Part shown: piece after piece, positions 15,824 to 24,209 of the stretch
How positions within the stretch are numbered: the first letter of the stretch is position 1
How the letters are laid out: every line of letters begins with the position of its first letter
NCBI GenBank assembly: GCA_026125285.1
Contig: JAHCLO010000049.1
Location: forward strand, 1 to 37,619
Length of the DNA stretch: 37,619 nt
Direction of reading: 5' to 3'
Origin: Verrucomicrobiia bacterium
Lineage (GTDB): Bacteria; Verrucomicrobiota; Verrucomicrobiia; Limisphaerales; JADLHS01
Translations under genes and position numbers: made by a program
The notes under the pieces: model-generated
Seen by the model: only the letters and a program-made list of their open reading frames with translations
Told to the model about the DNA's origin: nothing
Database searches by the model: none

Positions 15824-17833
15824 TCATTCCTCCACCGGCACAACAAGCTTGTCCATGATGTAATCTTTGCGTTCGGGCGTGTTCTTGCCCATGTAAAAGT
15901 TGAAGATCGGCGCGGACTCGGCGCGCGGAGCGTATTCCACTTTGCTCAAGCGCATTTCTTTGCCGATGAATTGCGCGAATTCTTTCGGGCTGATTTCGCC
16001 CAGGCCTTTGAAGCGCGTGATCTCCAATCGCCTGGTGGCACGGGCGTCCCGCCCGTTCGTTGGTGAAATTCCGCCGTCGGCTTCGGTTCGAACAGGCGAG
16101 ACGCCTGTGCCACTACCGCCGCCGAGTTCGGTCACGGCTTTGTCGCGCTCGGTTTCGCTGTAGCAGTAAATCGTCTTCTCCTTGTTACGGACGCGGAACA
16201 GCGGCGTTTCCAGCACATAGACATGGCCGGCTTGCACGAGTTGTTCGAAGAACTTGAAGAAGTAGGTGATCATCAAATTGCGAATGTGCATGCCGTCCAC
16301 GTCCGCGTCGGTGGCAAGGATGACCTTCTCGTAACGCAATCCCTCGGGGTTGTCCTCGACGTTGAGCGCCTGCATGAGGTTGTACATCTCGTCGTTCTTG
16401 TACATCACGTCGCGCTTGAGATCCCAGACGTTGAGCGGCTTGCCCTTGAGCACGAACACGGCCTGATTGTTCACGTCGCGGCAGCTCGTGATCGAGCCGG
16501 CGGCGGACTGGCCTTCGCAGATGAAGACCATCGTGCCCTTGCCCTTCTCCTTCTTTTTGTCGAAATGATTCTTGCAGTCCTTCAACTGCGGGATGCGCAA
16601 CGTGATCGCCTTGGCGCGTTCGCGCGCGAGCTTCTTCACGTTCTGCAATTCCTTCCGCAACTCCTGCGTGTCCGCGACCTTCGCGAGGATGGTTTCGGCG
16701 ATCTGCTTGTTGCGCTGGAAGAAGTGCAATAACTCCTCGCGCACGTTGTTGACGAGTTCGGTGCGGATTTCGGTGTTGCCCAGCTTGTTCTTGGTTTGCG
16801 ATTCAAAGACCGGGTCTTTCAAGCGAATGGATACCGCACCCACCATCGCCTCGCGCACGTCATCACCTTCAAACTTCTTGTTGCCGTATTCGTTCACCGC
16901 CTTGAGCAAACCTTCGCGAAATGCGCTGAGATGCGTGCCGCCGTCGCTGGTGTATTGGCCGTTGACGAAGGAATAAAACGTCTCGCCGTAGCGCGAATTG
17001 CTGTGCGTGAAACAGAATTCCAGCGTCTTGCTCGCGTAATGCAGCGGCGAATACAGCGGTTCACTGCCGTCGCTGGACAAATCCTCCATCACGAGGTCCA
17101 TCAGACCGTGGCGCGATTGGAAAATCTTTGTAGTGGCACGGGCATCTTGCCCGTTCGTTTCTGTCGAATCAATATCGGGGGTTGCTTTGGATCGAACGGG
17201 CGGGACGCCCGTGCCACCAGGCCAATTGAGAATCAACTTCAGCCCCGTGTTCAGGTAGCTATAATGCCGCAGCCGCTTCTCGACGTGCTCCGGCTTGAAT
17301 ACCGTCTCCTTGAAAATCTCCGGGTCCGGCTCGAACTCGATGTAAGTGCCATTCGGCTCTTTGGTTTTTCCCGAGTCTTCCTTTTTGAGTTTGCCGATCT
17401 TGAATTGCGCCTCGGCATATTCGCCATCACGATGACTGCGCACGATGAACGCCTTTGACAGTGCGTTCACCGCCTTGGTGCCGACACCGTTGAGGCCCAC
17501 GCTGAACTGGAACACGTCGTCGTTGTATTTCGCGCCGGTGTTGATCTTGGAAACGCAATCCACAACCTTGCCGAGCGGAATGCCGCGACCGTAATCGCGC
17601 ACGCAGACGTGCGTGCCATCAATCGTGATCTCGACCTCCTTGCCGTGGCCCATGATGTATTCGTCAATGGCGTTATCCACGACCTCCTTGAGCAGGATGT
17701 AGCAGCCGTCGTCGTAATGATTGCCGTTGCCGATGCGCCCGATGTACATGCCGGTGCGCAGCCGGATATGCTCCAGCGAACTGAGCGTCTTGATCTTGCT
17801 CTCGTCGTAATTGTGTTTGATCTTTTCAGCCAT
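15824..17833 (-). CDS. parE: DNA topoisomerase IV subunit B (ParE-type) with two in-frame palindromic insertions
   Basis: The start is set at 17833 (MAEKIKHNYDESKIKTLSSL); the frame is open to 17920 but that extension has no family similarity. The 669-residue protein has the GHKL ATPase part (EHIRLRTGMYIG, KEVVDNAIDEY, DYGRGIP, GLNGVGTKAVNALS) and the TOPRIM part (FICEGQSAAGSITSCRD, ATDADVDGMHIRNLM), ending with ITRFKGLGEISP. It resembles the short ParE-like subunits of Bacteroidota/Verrucomicrobiota. The common EGDSA motif reads EGQSA, keeping the catalytic Glu. Two stretches do not belong to the family: residues of about 206-235 and 572-602 (17833 numbering) are translated palindromic DNA, with GTGVPPV/GTGVSPV and NGQDARAT/NGRDARAT ends. 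The parC partner is not in the window. Confidence 0.92.
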   Translation of the reverse strand: MAEKIKHNYDESKIKTLSSLEHIRLRTGMYIGRIGNGNHYDDGCYILLKEVVDNAIDEYIMGHGKEVEITIDGTHVCVRDYGRGIPLGKVVDCVSKINTGAKYNDDVFQFSVGLNGVGTKAVNALSKAFIVRSHRDGEYAEAQFKIGKLKKEDSGKTKEPNGTYIEFEPDPEIFKETVFKPEHVEKRLRHYSYLNTGLKLILNWPGGTGVPPVRSKATPDIDSTETNGQDARATTKIFQSRHGLMDLVMEDLSSDGSEPLYSPLHYASKTLEFCFTHSNSRYGETFYSFVNGQYTSDGGTHLSAFREGLLKAVNEYGNKKFEGDDVREAMVGAVSIRLKDPVFESQTKNKLGNTEIRTELVNNVREELLHFFQRNKQIAETILAKVADTQELRKELQNVKKLARERAKAITLRIPQLKDCKNHFDKKKEKGKGTMVFICEGQSAAGSITSCRDVNNQAVFVLKGKPLNVWDLKRDVMYKNDEMYNLMQALNVEDNPEGLRYEKVILATDADVDGMHIRNLMITYFFKFFEQLVQAGHVYVLETPLFRVRNKEKTIYCYSETERDKAVTELGGGSGTGVSPVRTEADGGISPTNGRDARATRRLEITRFKGLGEISPKEFAQFIGKEMRLSKVEYAPRAESAPIFNFYMGKNTPERKDYIMDKLVVPVEE
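16032..16116. repeat. GTAG-footed paired hairpin inside parE (element E1)
   Basis: GTGGCACGGGCGTCCCGCCCGTTCG-like and CGAACAGGCGAGACGCCTGTGCCAC-like arms face each other (16034-16059 and 16089-16113). Each arm also folds on its own (for example ACGGGC with GCCCGT). On the minus strand the element begins GTAGTGGCAC. It is translated in frame as GTGVSPVRTE...TNGRDARAT between TELGG and RRLEITRFKGLG, a place where relatives have only a short loop. Confidence 0.85.
17130..17219. repeat. GTAG-footed paired hairpin inside parE (element E2)
   Basis: The arms start GTAGTGGCACGGGC (17130) and end GCCCGTGCCACC (17219); each arm contains its own ACGGGC/GCCCGT hairpin. The GTAG foot is at the low-coordinate end, opposite to E1, yet the minus-strand translation has the same signature: GGTGVPPVRS...NGQDARAT. 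It interrupts YLNTGLKLILN and FQSRHGLMDL, which are adjacent in ordinary ParE/GyrB. About 90 bp, keeping the frame. Confidence 0.87.
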
Positions 17834-18235
17834 AGAAACTCGTGCCGGAGAAGATGGGTGAAATGTCTTTGGGAGGAAATGGGAAAATGGAGAATCTCGA
17901 CTTTCCAATATAGCCGCCATGTATTGTCACGTCCCAGATGGCGGCGCTGAAGACGCGCGCAGTCCAGACGCTCCGCGCGGTTCGGATGCGCCTGGCAGTG
18001 GTGAAAGGCCGGGGTGCGTATCTCGTTTAATTCAGAAACGACCTGCTTCCCGCCCCTTTGAGTTCTTATGGCGCAAACCTAACCGGCTGTGCGGCGGCAT
18101 CCGATTTCACGTCCGCCAGCATTTGCGTTGCGGTTTGTGTGGTAAGGCGTGACAAAGCGCCGGGAAGCAGGTTTACTATGCCCGGCTCTTGTGCCCTTGA
18201 AATCATCAATCGAAAACTGAAAACCGAAAACGCTC
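17834..18235. other. Divergent intergenic region parE/ilvD with distant 12-bp inverted repeat
   Basis: A 402-bp gap with no supported gene, which must hold the promoters of both divergent genes. It contains a perfect 12-bp inverted repeat: ACCTGCTTCCCG at 18041-18052 and CGGGAAGCAGGT at 18161-18172. No classical attenuator leader peptide (run of Leu/Ile/Val codons) was recognised before ilvD, and no strong Shine-Dalgarno sequence precedes either start. Confidence 0.5.
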
Positions 18236-20584
18236 ATGCGCTCTGACATCATCAAGAAAGGCTTTGAACGCGCGCCGCATCGCTCGCTGCTCCGTGCCAC
18301 CGGCGCCATCGAATCCGAGTCCGACTGGGACAAGCCGTTCATCGCCATCGCCAATTCCTACACCGATTGCATCCCCGGCCACGCCCATTTGAACGAGGTT
18401 GGCATGTTGGTCAAACGCCTCGTGCGTGAAGCCGGCGGTGTGCCGTTCATCTTCAACACCATTGGCGTGGATGACGGCATCGCCATGGGCCATTCGGGCA
18501 TGTTGTATTCGCTGCCGTCGCGCGAGCTGATCGCCGATTGCGTGGAGTCCATGCTCAAAGCCCACTGTTTCGACGGCATGGTGTGCATTCCGAACTGCGA
18601 CAAGATCGTGCCCGGGATGTTGATGGCCACCATGCGCTGCAACATCCCCACCGTGTTCGTCAGCGGCGGGCCGATGGCGGCGGGCATCGCCGAACAAAAG
18701 GCGACGCACGAAGATCTGGCGGCTCATCTTCAGCCGGCGGCCGGGAAGTCTGATTTGATTTCCGTGTTCAAAGGGGTGGGCGAATTGCAGGCTGGCAAGA
18801 TCACGGAGGAGCAACTGAAGAAGCTGGAACAATCGGCCTGCCCGACCTGCGGTTCGTGTTCCGGCATGTTCACAGCCAATTCCATGAACTGCCTCTGCGA
18901 AGCGCTGGGCATGGCGTTGCCCGGCAACGGCACCATCCTCGCCGTGTCCAAGGAACGCGAGGCGCTCTACGAACGCGCCGCACGGGCCATCATCGAATTG
19001 GTCAAGCAGGACATCAAACCCCGCGACATTGCGACAATCGAGGCGTTCGACAACGCGCTGATGCTCGATGTCGCGATGGGTGGTTCGACCAATACAATCC
19101 TGCACACACTGGCCATCGCCCGCGAGGCGGGGATTGCCTATGACATCAAGCGCATTGACGAGATTTCACGCCGCATCCCGTGTTTGTGCAAAGTGTCGCC
19201 TTCGTCGAATTACCACGTGCAGGACGTGCATCGTGCCGGGGGCATTCACACGATTCTGGGCGAATTGAAGCGCATGGGCGCGTTGAACGTGAATTGCCGC
19301 ACGGTGACCGGCAAGACGCTGGGCGAAAACATTGATGAATGGGATGTGCGTTCCGAAAAATGCACCCCGTGGGCGAAGATCACGCGCGTTTCCGGTGCCT
19401 CGGCGCTGGTGATTGACCCGAACGACAAGATGGGCGCGGCGACCCGCACGGCGAGTGGCAATCTGGCGCCAAAACCGATGGTGTTCCTGCCCGGCGACAT
19501 TCGTGCCCTCACGCTGTGGCGTCTGGCCGCGGCGTTCAACGTGGGCGACGCTGCCGCCGCCGCGTGTTTGTTCGCGGAAGATGCGGAGTTCGAAGTGAGA
19601 AAGCAGAATGATCCCCACACGGGTCACATCGCCGAGGGTAGCGAGATAACACCAGAGGGCGTTAAGACTGCGGCGCTTGAACTTGGCACGGTTACTTGGA
19701 AGGGGCGGGGCGAGATAGAGGCGGGGTTGAAAGGCAAGTTCGTCGAGTTCAAGGGGCGGGTTCGCGCTGAGTTGGGGAGTCTCAAGGGTTCGCCGGTGTT
19801 GATCGTTTGGGAATACACCGGCGGGGAGAAGAAGATGGCCTGCCTGCTTCGCACCGGGCGATTGCGTGGCTGGACGTTCAGCAAGGTGTATCACGATTAC
19901 CGCGAGAATTCGCTCAAGGAAGTCGTGCCCGCGGGGCTGATGCCCTACGATTCGGCGTTCCTGTTCGATGCGAACGATTGCATTCGCACGAAGGAAACCG
20001 CCTACACCGCAGATGGCGGGCTCTCGATTCTCTACGGCCAGCTTGCGCCCGAGGGCAGCGTGGTGAAAACCGCCGGCATCAGCGATGAATTCAAAAAGAA
20101 CTGTGGCGAGGGATTCGTGTTTGAAGGTCCATGTGTGATTTTCGAAAGCCAGGATGAAGCGTGCGCGGGAATCCTCGCCGGCCAGGTCAAGGCGGGCGAC
20201 GTGGTCATCATCCGCAACGAAGGTCCGCGCGGCGGCCCCGGAATGCAGGAAATGCTCTCGCCCACCAGTTACATCGTGGGTATGGGGCTGGGCGACAAGT
20301 GCGCGCTGATCACCGATGGCCGTTTCAGCGGCGGGACGGCGGGTGCCTGTATCGGGCACGTTTCACCGGAGGCCGCGGAAGGCGGTCCGATTGGATTGCT
20401 CCGGGCGGGGGATCGTATCCGTATTGATTTTCCCAATCGTCGGATGGACGTCTTGGTTTCCGAGGCCGAACTGGCGGCGCGCAAACAGACCTGGCAACCC
20501 GTGCAACGTGAACTGACCGGTTGGCTGGCGCGTTACCGCAAGCTGGTGACTAACGCGAGTCAGGGCGGAATCTTAAGCGTGTAG
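18236..20584 (+). CDS. ilvD: Dihydroxy-acid dehydratase with large internal NTF2-like insertion
   Basis: The protein is 782 residues, against about 555-615 for ordinary IlvD. Residues 1-368 are typical: an iron-sulfur cluster cysteine set in YTDCIPGH (C45), PNCDKIVPG (C121) and CPTCGSCSGMFTANSMNCL (202-219), and CRTVTGKTLGENI. Residues of about 592-782 resume the family (GGLSILYGQLAPEGSVVKTAGI, FESQDEACAGILAG, EGPRGGPGMQEML, GRFSGGT). Between them lie about 200 extra residues (about 371-580). Within these, 422-560 read like an NTF2/SnoaL-type domain: LAAAFNVGDAAAAACLFAEDAEFEV, GRGEIEAGL, SPVLIVWEYTGGEKKMACLL, WTFSKVYHDYR. The frame is uninterrupted. The enzyme makes 2-keto acids in valine/isoleucine synthesis; the role of the insert is unknown. 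Confidence 0.9.
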   Translation: MRSDIIKKGFERAPHRSLLRATGAIESESDWDKPFIAIANSYTDCIPGHAHLNEVGMLVKRLVREAGGVPFIFNTIGVDDGIAMGHSGMLYSLPSRELIADCVESMLKAHCFDGMVCIPNCDKIVPGMLMATMRCNIPTVFVSGGPMAAGIAEQKATHEDLAAHLQPAAGKSDLISVFKGVGELQAGKITEEQLKKLEQSACPTCGSCSGMFTANSMNCLCEALGMALPGNGTILAVSKEREALYERAARAIIELVKQDIKPRDIATIEAFDNALMLDVAMGGSTNTILHTLAIAREAGIAYDIKRIDEISRRIPCLCKVSPSSNYHVQDVHRAGGIHTILGELKRMGALNVNCRTVTGKTLGENIDEWDVRSEKCTPWAKITRVSGASALVIDPNDKMGAATRTASGNLAPKPMVFLPGDIRALTLWRLAAAFNVGDAAAAACLFAEDAEFEVRKQNDPHTGHIAEGSEITPEGVKTAALELGTVTWKGRGEIEAGLKGKFVEFKGRVRAELGSLKGSPVLIVWEYTGGEKKMACLLRTGRLRGWTFSKVYHDYRENSLKEVVPAGLMPYDSAFLFDANDCIRTKETAYTADGGLSILYGQLAPEGSVVKTAGISDEFKKNCGEGFVFEGPCVIFESQDEACAGILAGQVKAGDVVIIRNEGPRGGPGMQEMLSPTSYIVGMGLGDKCALITDGRFSGGTAGACIGHVSPEAAEGGPIGLLRAGDRIRIDFPNRRMDVLVSEAELAARKQTWQPVQRELTGWLARYRKLVTNASQGGILSV

Positions 20585-20872
20585 GTCGAAGATTTCACAC
20601 CAGTTCGCAGATGCTCTGGCGGGCAGCCGGCTTGGGCTGATCCGATTGGACACAGCCGTTCCCAGACCGGCGCTTCGCTTGGTTGAAGCTTCGGGGAAAT
20701 GCAAAAAGTGCGCCTGGTCAGTGGCGCATCCGCAATACTTGGCGGTGGTCTGACAATACGGCGGAAACCGTATCAGTGCCGGACCAGGAGTGATTTGAAC
20801 GACCGAATTGAACGTTGCACGAGTGCGCTGGTCTGCGAATATGTTGGCCATTCAAATGGCAACAAGGATTCC

Positions 20873-23041
20873 ATGCCACTGCGGTCAATAAGTCATTCGC
20901 GCTCCCGCCCGGATCGTCGGCGGCAATGCGTTTCAGTGATTTGCCTGCTACTTGCGTGGCTGGTCGTTCCGGTACGGGCGGAACTCCAATTTGAGGTATC
21001 CCTCGGCTACGACCGCATCGTGCGCGAGGCAAGCTGGTTTCCGGTGGTCTGCGAAATCCAAAATGACGGAGCTGGGTTTGCCGGAGTCATTGAATGGTCG
21101 CCGGGAGATTATTCGCGGGGACAGATTCAGCAGTTGGCAGTGGAACTGCCGACCGGAACGCACAAGCGCGTGACGCTGCCGGCGTTTGCCGCGGGACGAC
21201 ATCCCGCGATGTGGACGGCGCGCTTGCTGGATGATCGGGGCCGCGTGCGTGCGGAGCAGTTGGCCTTGCGCCCACTCCGTCAAATCGGCTGGGAAACGAC
21301 GCTCCTGGGTGCGTTGCCGCGAACTGCCGCCGGAACTCCAGCACTGCAACCCATCAAACGAGAGCAAACCGACGGTCAACCGGCGGTGGCGCTGCTCAAG
21401 CCCGAATCGTTTCCAGACAATTCCATTTTGTTGGAGGGGCTGGATGCCATCTACCTCAATTCCGACGTGGCCGTCAGTATGCGCGGTGCCCAAGTCGCGG
21501 CGTTGCTCCAGTGGTTGGACGCAGGCGGCCACCTCATGGTAGCTCTGGAGCAAACGGGCGATGTCTCGGGATCGCCGTGGTTGCAGGAGTTGCTGCCCTG
21601 CCAGCCGGAGGCAATGCAGTTGCTGCCGAAACACCCGGAACTGCACGCGTGGTTGCAGTCCGGGTGGACAACGAATGTGCTGGTGGCACCGCGCGGAAGG
21701 GGTGGTTATTCGCCGGTCGCGGCAGATCAACCTTTCGCGGAGCTGCCGTCGGATGCGGCGTTCGAATCCGCAGTTCTGCCGGTGATCCGCGCCCGGGTGA
21801 CCGAGGGGCAGGTGAGGCTGGCGGCGGGCGAGTTGCCACTAATCGTCACCGCCAACCGTGGATACGGTCGGGTGACAACGCTGCTCTTCAGTCCGGAGCG
21901 TGAACCCATGCGCTCCTGGGAACATCTGCCCACGTTCTGGGCCAAGCTGGCCGGCGTGCCCGGTGCGCTGTATGCCTCGTCGGATTTCAGCGGCGGCTAC
22001 GGGCAGAGCGCGGATGGGATTTTTGGCGCCATGATTGACAGCCGGCAGGTTCACAAACTGCCAATTGGCTGGCTGCTTATGTTGCTCGTGGTGTATCTCG
22101 TCGTCATTGGCCCGCTGGACCAGTGGTGGCTCAAGCGCATTGGCAAACCGATGCTCACCTGGATCACGTTTCCCTGTTACGTGGGTTTGTTCGCGCTGAT
22201 GATTTACTACCTTGGCTACCGCTTGCGCGCCGGCGAAACGGAATTCAACGAACTGCACGTGGTGGATGTGCTGGCCAATGGCTCCGGCGCCGAGTTTCGC
22301 GGCCGCACCTATGCTTCGGTCTATTCGCCTTCCAACCAGAAATATCCCGTGGCCTCGGCGCAGAGGCAGGCGACGTTGCGTGGAGAATCACTTGGTGGCA
22401 GCAGTTCGCAGACGGGGGACCGGACGACTGTGCGGGTGACAGGCGACCGGTTCACCGCCGAACTGCTCGTGCCCGTGTGGACCAGCCAGCTCTATATCAG
22501 TGATTGGCGTCAGGCTGGTTCGCGGCCACTCGTGGCCAGGGTGGTGTCGCAGGGAGAAGGTTGGGAGGTAAACGTGCGAAATCTTACAGATCGCCCAATG
22601 ACCGCAGCGCAACTGGTGGTTGGGGGACAAATCATCCCGCTGGGTGAATTGCCGCCAGGGCAGGGGAGGTCAGTGACGCTCGCGGCCCAGGATGGTTTGG
22701 GTCTGCGGGAGTTTGTCGCGAAACATGCCCAGTCGTTCCGCAACGTGGTTCAACAGCGGCAGTATGCCTTCGGGGAAAGCAAACGCGGACAGCTTGACGA
22801 CCTGCCGAATGTCAGCATGGCCACATCCTTCCTGACGCAAGGTGGTGGCGGTCAGCAGCACCTGAACTTCGTCCTGCCGCGCGGCTTGGACTTGGCGCGA
22901 GTGTTGGAACACGGCAATGCGGTACTGCTGGCCTGGGTGCCGGATTTTGCGCCGGTCGAGCCGCTGAACCGTTTCAAGCCGCGGCGCAGTTATCGCCATA
23001 CATTGTGGCGGATGCCTGTGAATGTGGAGCGGTCGCCTTAA
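20873..23041 (+). CDS. Membrane-anchored extracytoplasmic protein linked to an ABC exporter
   Basis: The start is set at 20873: an AAGGA sequence lies about 6 bp upstream and the N-terminus carries basic residues then a signal peptide (VSVICLLLAWLVVPVRA). The frame is open to 20699 without support. The 722-residue product has a large extracytoplasmic N-terminal part (LEGLDAIYLNSDVAVSM and LLQWLDAGGHLMVALEQTGD resemble a glutamine-amidotransferase-like fold found in GldG-type and Planctomycete/Verrucomicrobial ABC-associated proteins). Two membrane spans follow (about 395-420 and 425-450), then a second soluble beta-rich part. No catalytic motif was recognised. It precedes an ABC ATPase and two permeases, all on the same strand, so it is probably an accessory subunit; this is inference. 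Confidence 0.75.
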   Translation: MPLRSISHSRSRPDRRRQCVSVICLLLAWLVVPVRAELQFEVSLGYDRIVREASWFPVVCEIQNDGAGFAGVIEWSPGDYSRGQIQQLAVELPTGTHKRVTLPAFAAGRHPAMWTARLLDDRGRVRAEQLALRPLRQIGWETTLLGALPRTAAGTPALQPIKREQTDGQPAVALLKPESFPDNSILLEGLDAIYLNSDVAVSMRGAQVAALLQWLDAGGHLMVALEQTGDVSGSPWLQELLPCQPEAMQLLPKHPELHAWLQSGWTTNVLVAPRGRGGYSPVAADQPFAELPSDAAFESAVLPVIRARVTEGQVRLAAGELPLIVTANRGYGRVTTLLFSPEREPMRSWEHLPTFWAKLAGVPGALYASSDFSGGYGQSADGIFGAMIDSRQVHKLPIGWLLMLLVVYLVVIGPLDQWWLKRIGKPMLTWITFPCYVGLFALMIYYLGYRLRAGETEFNELHVVDVLANGSGAEFRGRTYASVYSPSNQKYPVASAQRQATLRGESLGGSSSQTGDRTTVRVTGDRFTAELLVPVWTSQLYISDWRQAGSRPLVARVVSQGEGWEVNVRNLTDRPMTAAQLVVGGQIIPLGELPPGQGRSVTLAAQDGLGLREFVAKHAQSFRNVVQQRQYAFGESKRGQLDDLPNVSMATSFLTQGGGGQQHLNFVLPRGLDLARVLEHGNAVLLAWVPDFAPVEPLNRFKPRRSYRHTLWRMPVNVERSP

Positions 23042-23168
23042 TTCCAACTCAACGCGCGCATGCCAAACTGGATAAACCCAAACCTGAATCCCGGAAGAAC
23101 ACCACCCGCCAGCTCACGGTTGTCTTCGCGTGCCTTACTCCACTCCCGCATCAAACCTGCATCGTCCT

Positions 23169-24122
23169 ATGTCTGAATCTGCTCCTCCGCTCGCGGCCGT
23201 CCAGACGTTCGGCCTCACTCGCTTCTACGGCGCCATGGCGGCGCTTTCGGGCATGGACCTGACCGTCAACAAAGGCGACTTGTTCGGGTTCATTGGGTCC
23301 AATGGCGCGGGAAAAACCACAACGCTCCGCATCCTCGCCACGTTTCTCGCACCCACGTCGGGCCGCGCGGTGGTGCTGGGTCACGATGTGGTCAAGGACG
23401 CCGACGCCGTGCGGCATGTCATTGGTTACATGCCGGATTTCTTCGGCGTGTACAAGGACATGGAAGTGACGGAATATCTGGATTTCTTCGGGGCCTGTTA
23501 TCGGATTCCCGCCGCGCAACGCGAAAAGACCGTGAGCGATGTGTTGGAACTGGTGGGGTTGAGCGAGAAGCGAGGGGTGCTCATCGGCGCGTTGAGCCGC
23601 GGCATGCAACAACGCCTGGGGCTGGCCCGTGTGTTGATCCACGATCCCCAATTGTTGCTGCTGGACGAGCCGGCGAGCGGACTGGATCCACGGGCGCGCA
23701 TCGAGATGATGGAGATTCTGCGCGAACTTCAACGCCTGGGAAAAACCATCATCATCAGTTCGCATATCCTCAGCGAACTGGAAACGATCTGCAACCGCGT
23801 GGCCATCATCGAAAAAGGCCGGTTGATCTATTCCGGGCCGGTGCAGGGCGTGCGGGATCAGATGTCGCAGGGCCGCGTGGTCTTTGTGCGCGTGGCGAGT
23901 GATCCGGCGCACGCCATGGCCTTGCTCCAAGCCAGCCCGGAAGTGGTGGAGGTGAGCGCGCTGGATGGCCGGCTCAAAGTGACACTGGCCAGCCACGATA
24001 CCGATCACAGCATCATTGCAGCGCGGTTGGTGCAAGGCGGCGCCAAGTTGGTGGAGTTACGCGAGGAAGAACTGGGACTGGAAGAAGTGTTCATGCGCGT
24101 GACACAGGGAGAAACGCAGTAA
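23169..24122 (+). CDS. ABC transporter ATP-binding protein
   Basis: A 317-residue ATPase starting at MSESAPPLAAV (23169); the open upstream 13 codons have no family similarity. All nucleotide-binding motifs are present: Walker A GSNGAGKTTT, Q-loop region VIGYMPDFFGVYKDMEVTEYL, signature LSRGMQQRLGLAR, Walker B LLLLDEPASGLD and H-loop SSHILSELE. The pattern matches DrrA/CcmA/GldA-type ATPases that pair with ABC-2 permeases. Two paralogous ABC-2 permeases follow on the same strand, the first 87 bp later, and an exported membrane protein precedes. The substrate is unknown. Confidence 0.92.
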   Translation: MSESAPPLAAVQTFGLTRFYGAMAALSGMDLTVNKGDLFGFIGSNGAGKTTTLRILATFLAPTSGRAVVLGHDVVKDADAVRHVIGYMPDFFGVYKDMEVTEYLDFFGACYRIPAAQREKTVSDVLELVGLSEKRGVLIGALSRGMQQRLGLARVLIHDPQLLLLDEPASGLDPRARIEMMEILRELQRLGKTIIISSHILSELETICNRVAIIEKGRLIYSGPVQGVRDQMSQGRVVFVRVASDPAHAMALLQASPEVVEVSALDGRLKVTLASHDTDHSIIAARLVQGGAKLVELREEELGLEEVFMRVTQGETQ

Positions 24123-24209
24123 ACGCAGGTGCTGCGTGCTCCGTGATGCGCAATCAGATCGAACGCCTGCCGTGAGTTCGTGTATGAAACTCCACCGATC
24201 AGTTCTCCC

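Noticed and set aside
19166..20359. Minus-strand open frame of 397 codons opposite ilvD, including the inserted part
   Set aside because: Considered as an alternative explanation for the IlvD insertion, but the plus-strand frame is continuous and has domain-like sequence on both sides; the antisense product resembles nothing.
18236..20584. IlvD extra length as a frameshift or read-through artefact
   Set aside because: The frame is unbroken, both flanks are in the same frame, and the insert itself has domain-like composition rather than repeat or antisense character.
20585..20872. N-terminal extension of the ectodomain protein back to 20699
   Set aside because: The extension lacks signal-peptide or domain features, while the ATG at 20873 has an AAGGA sequence and leads directly into a signal peptide.
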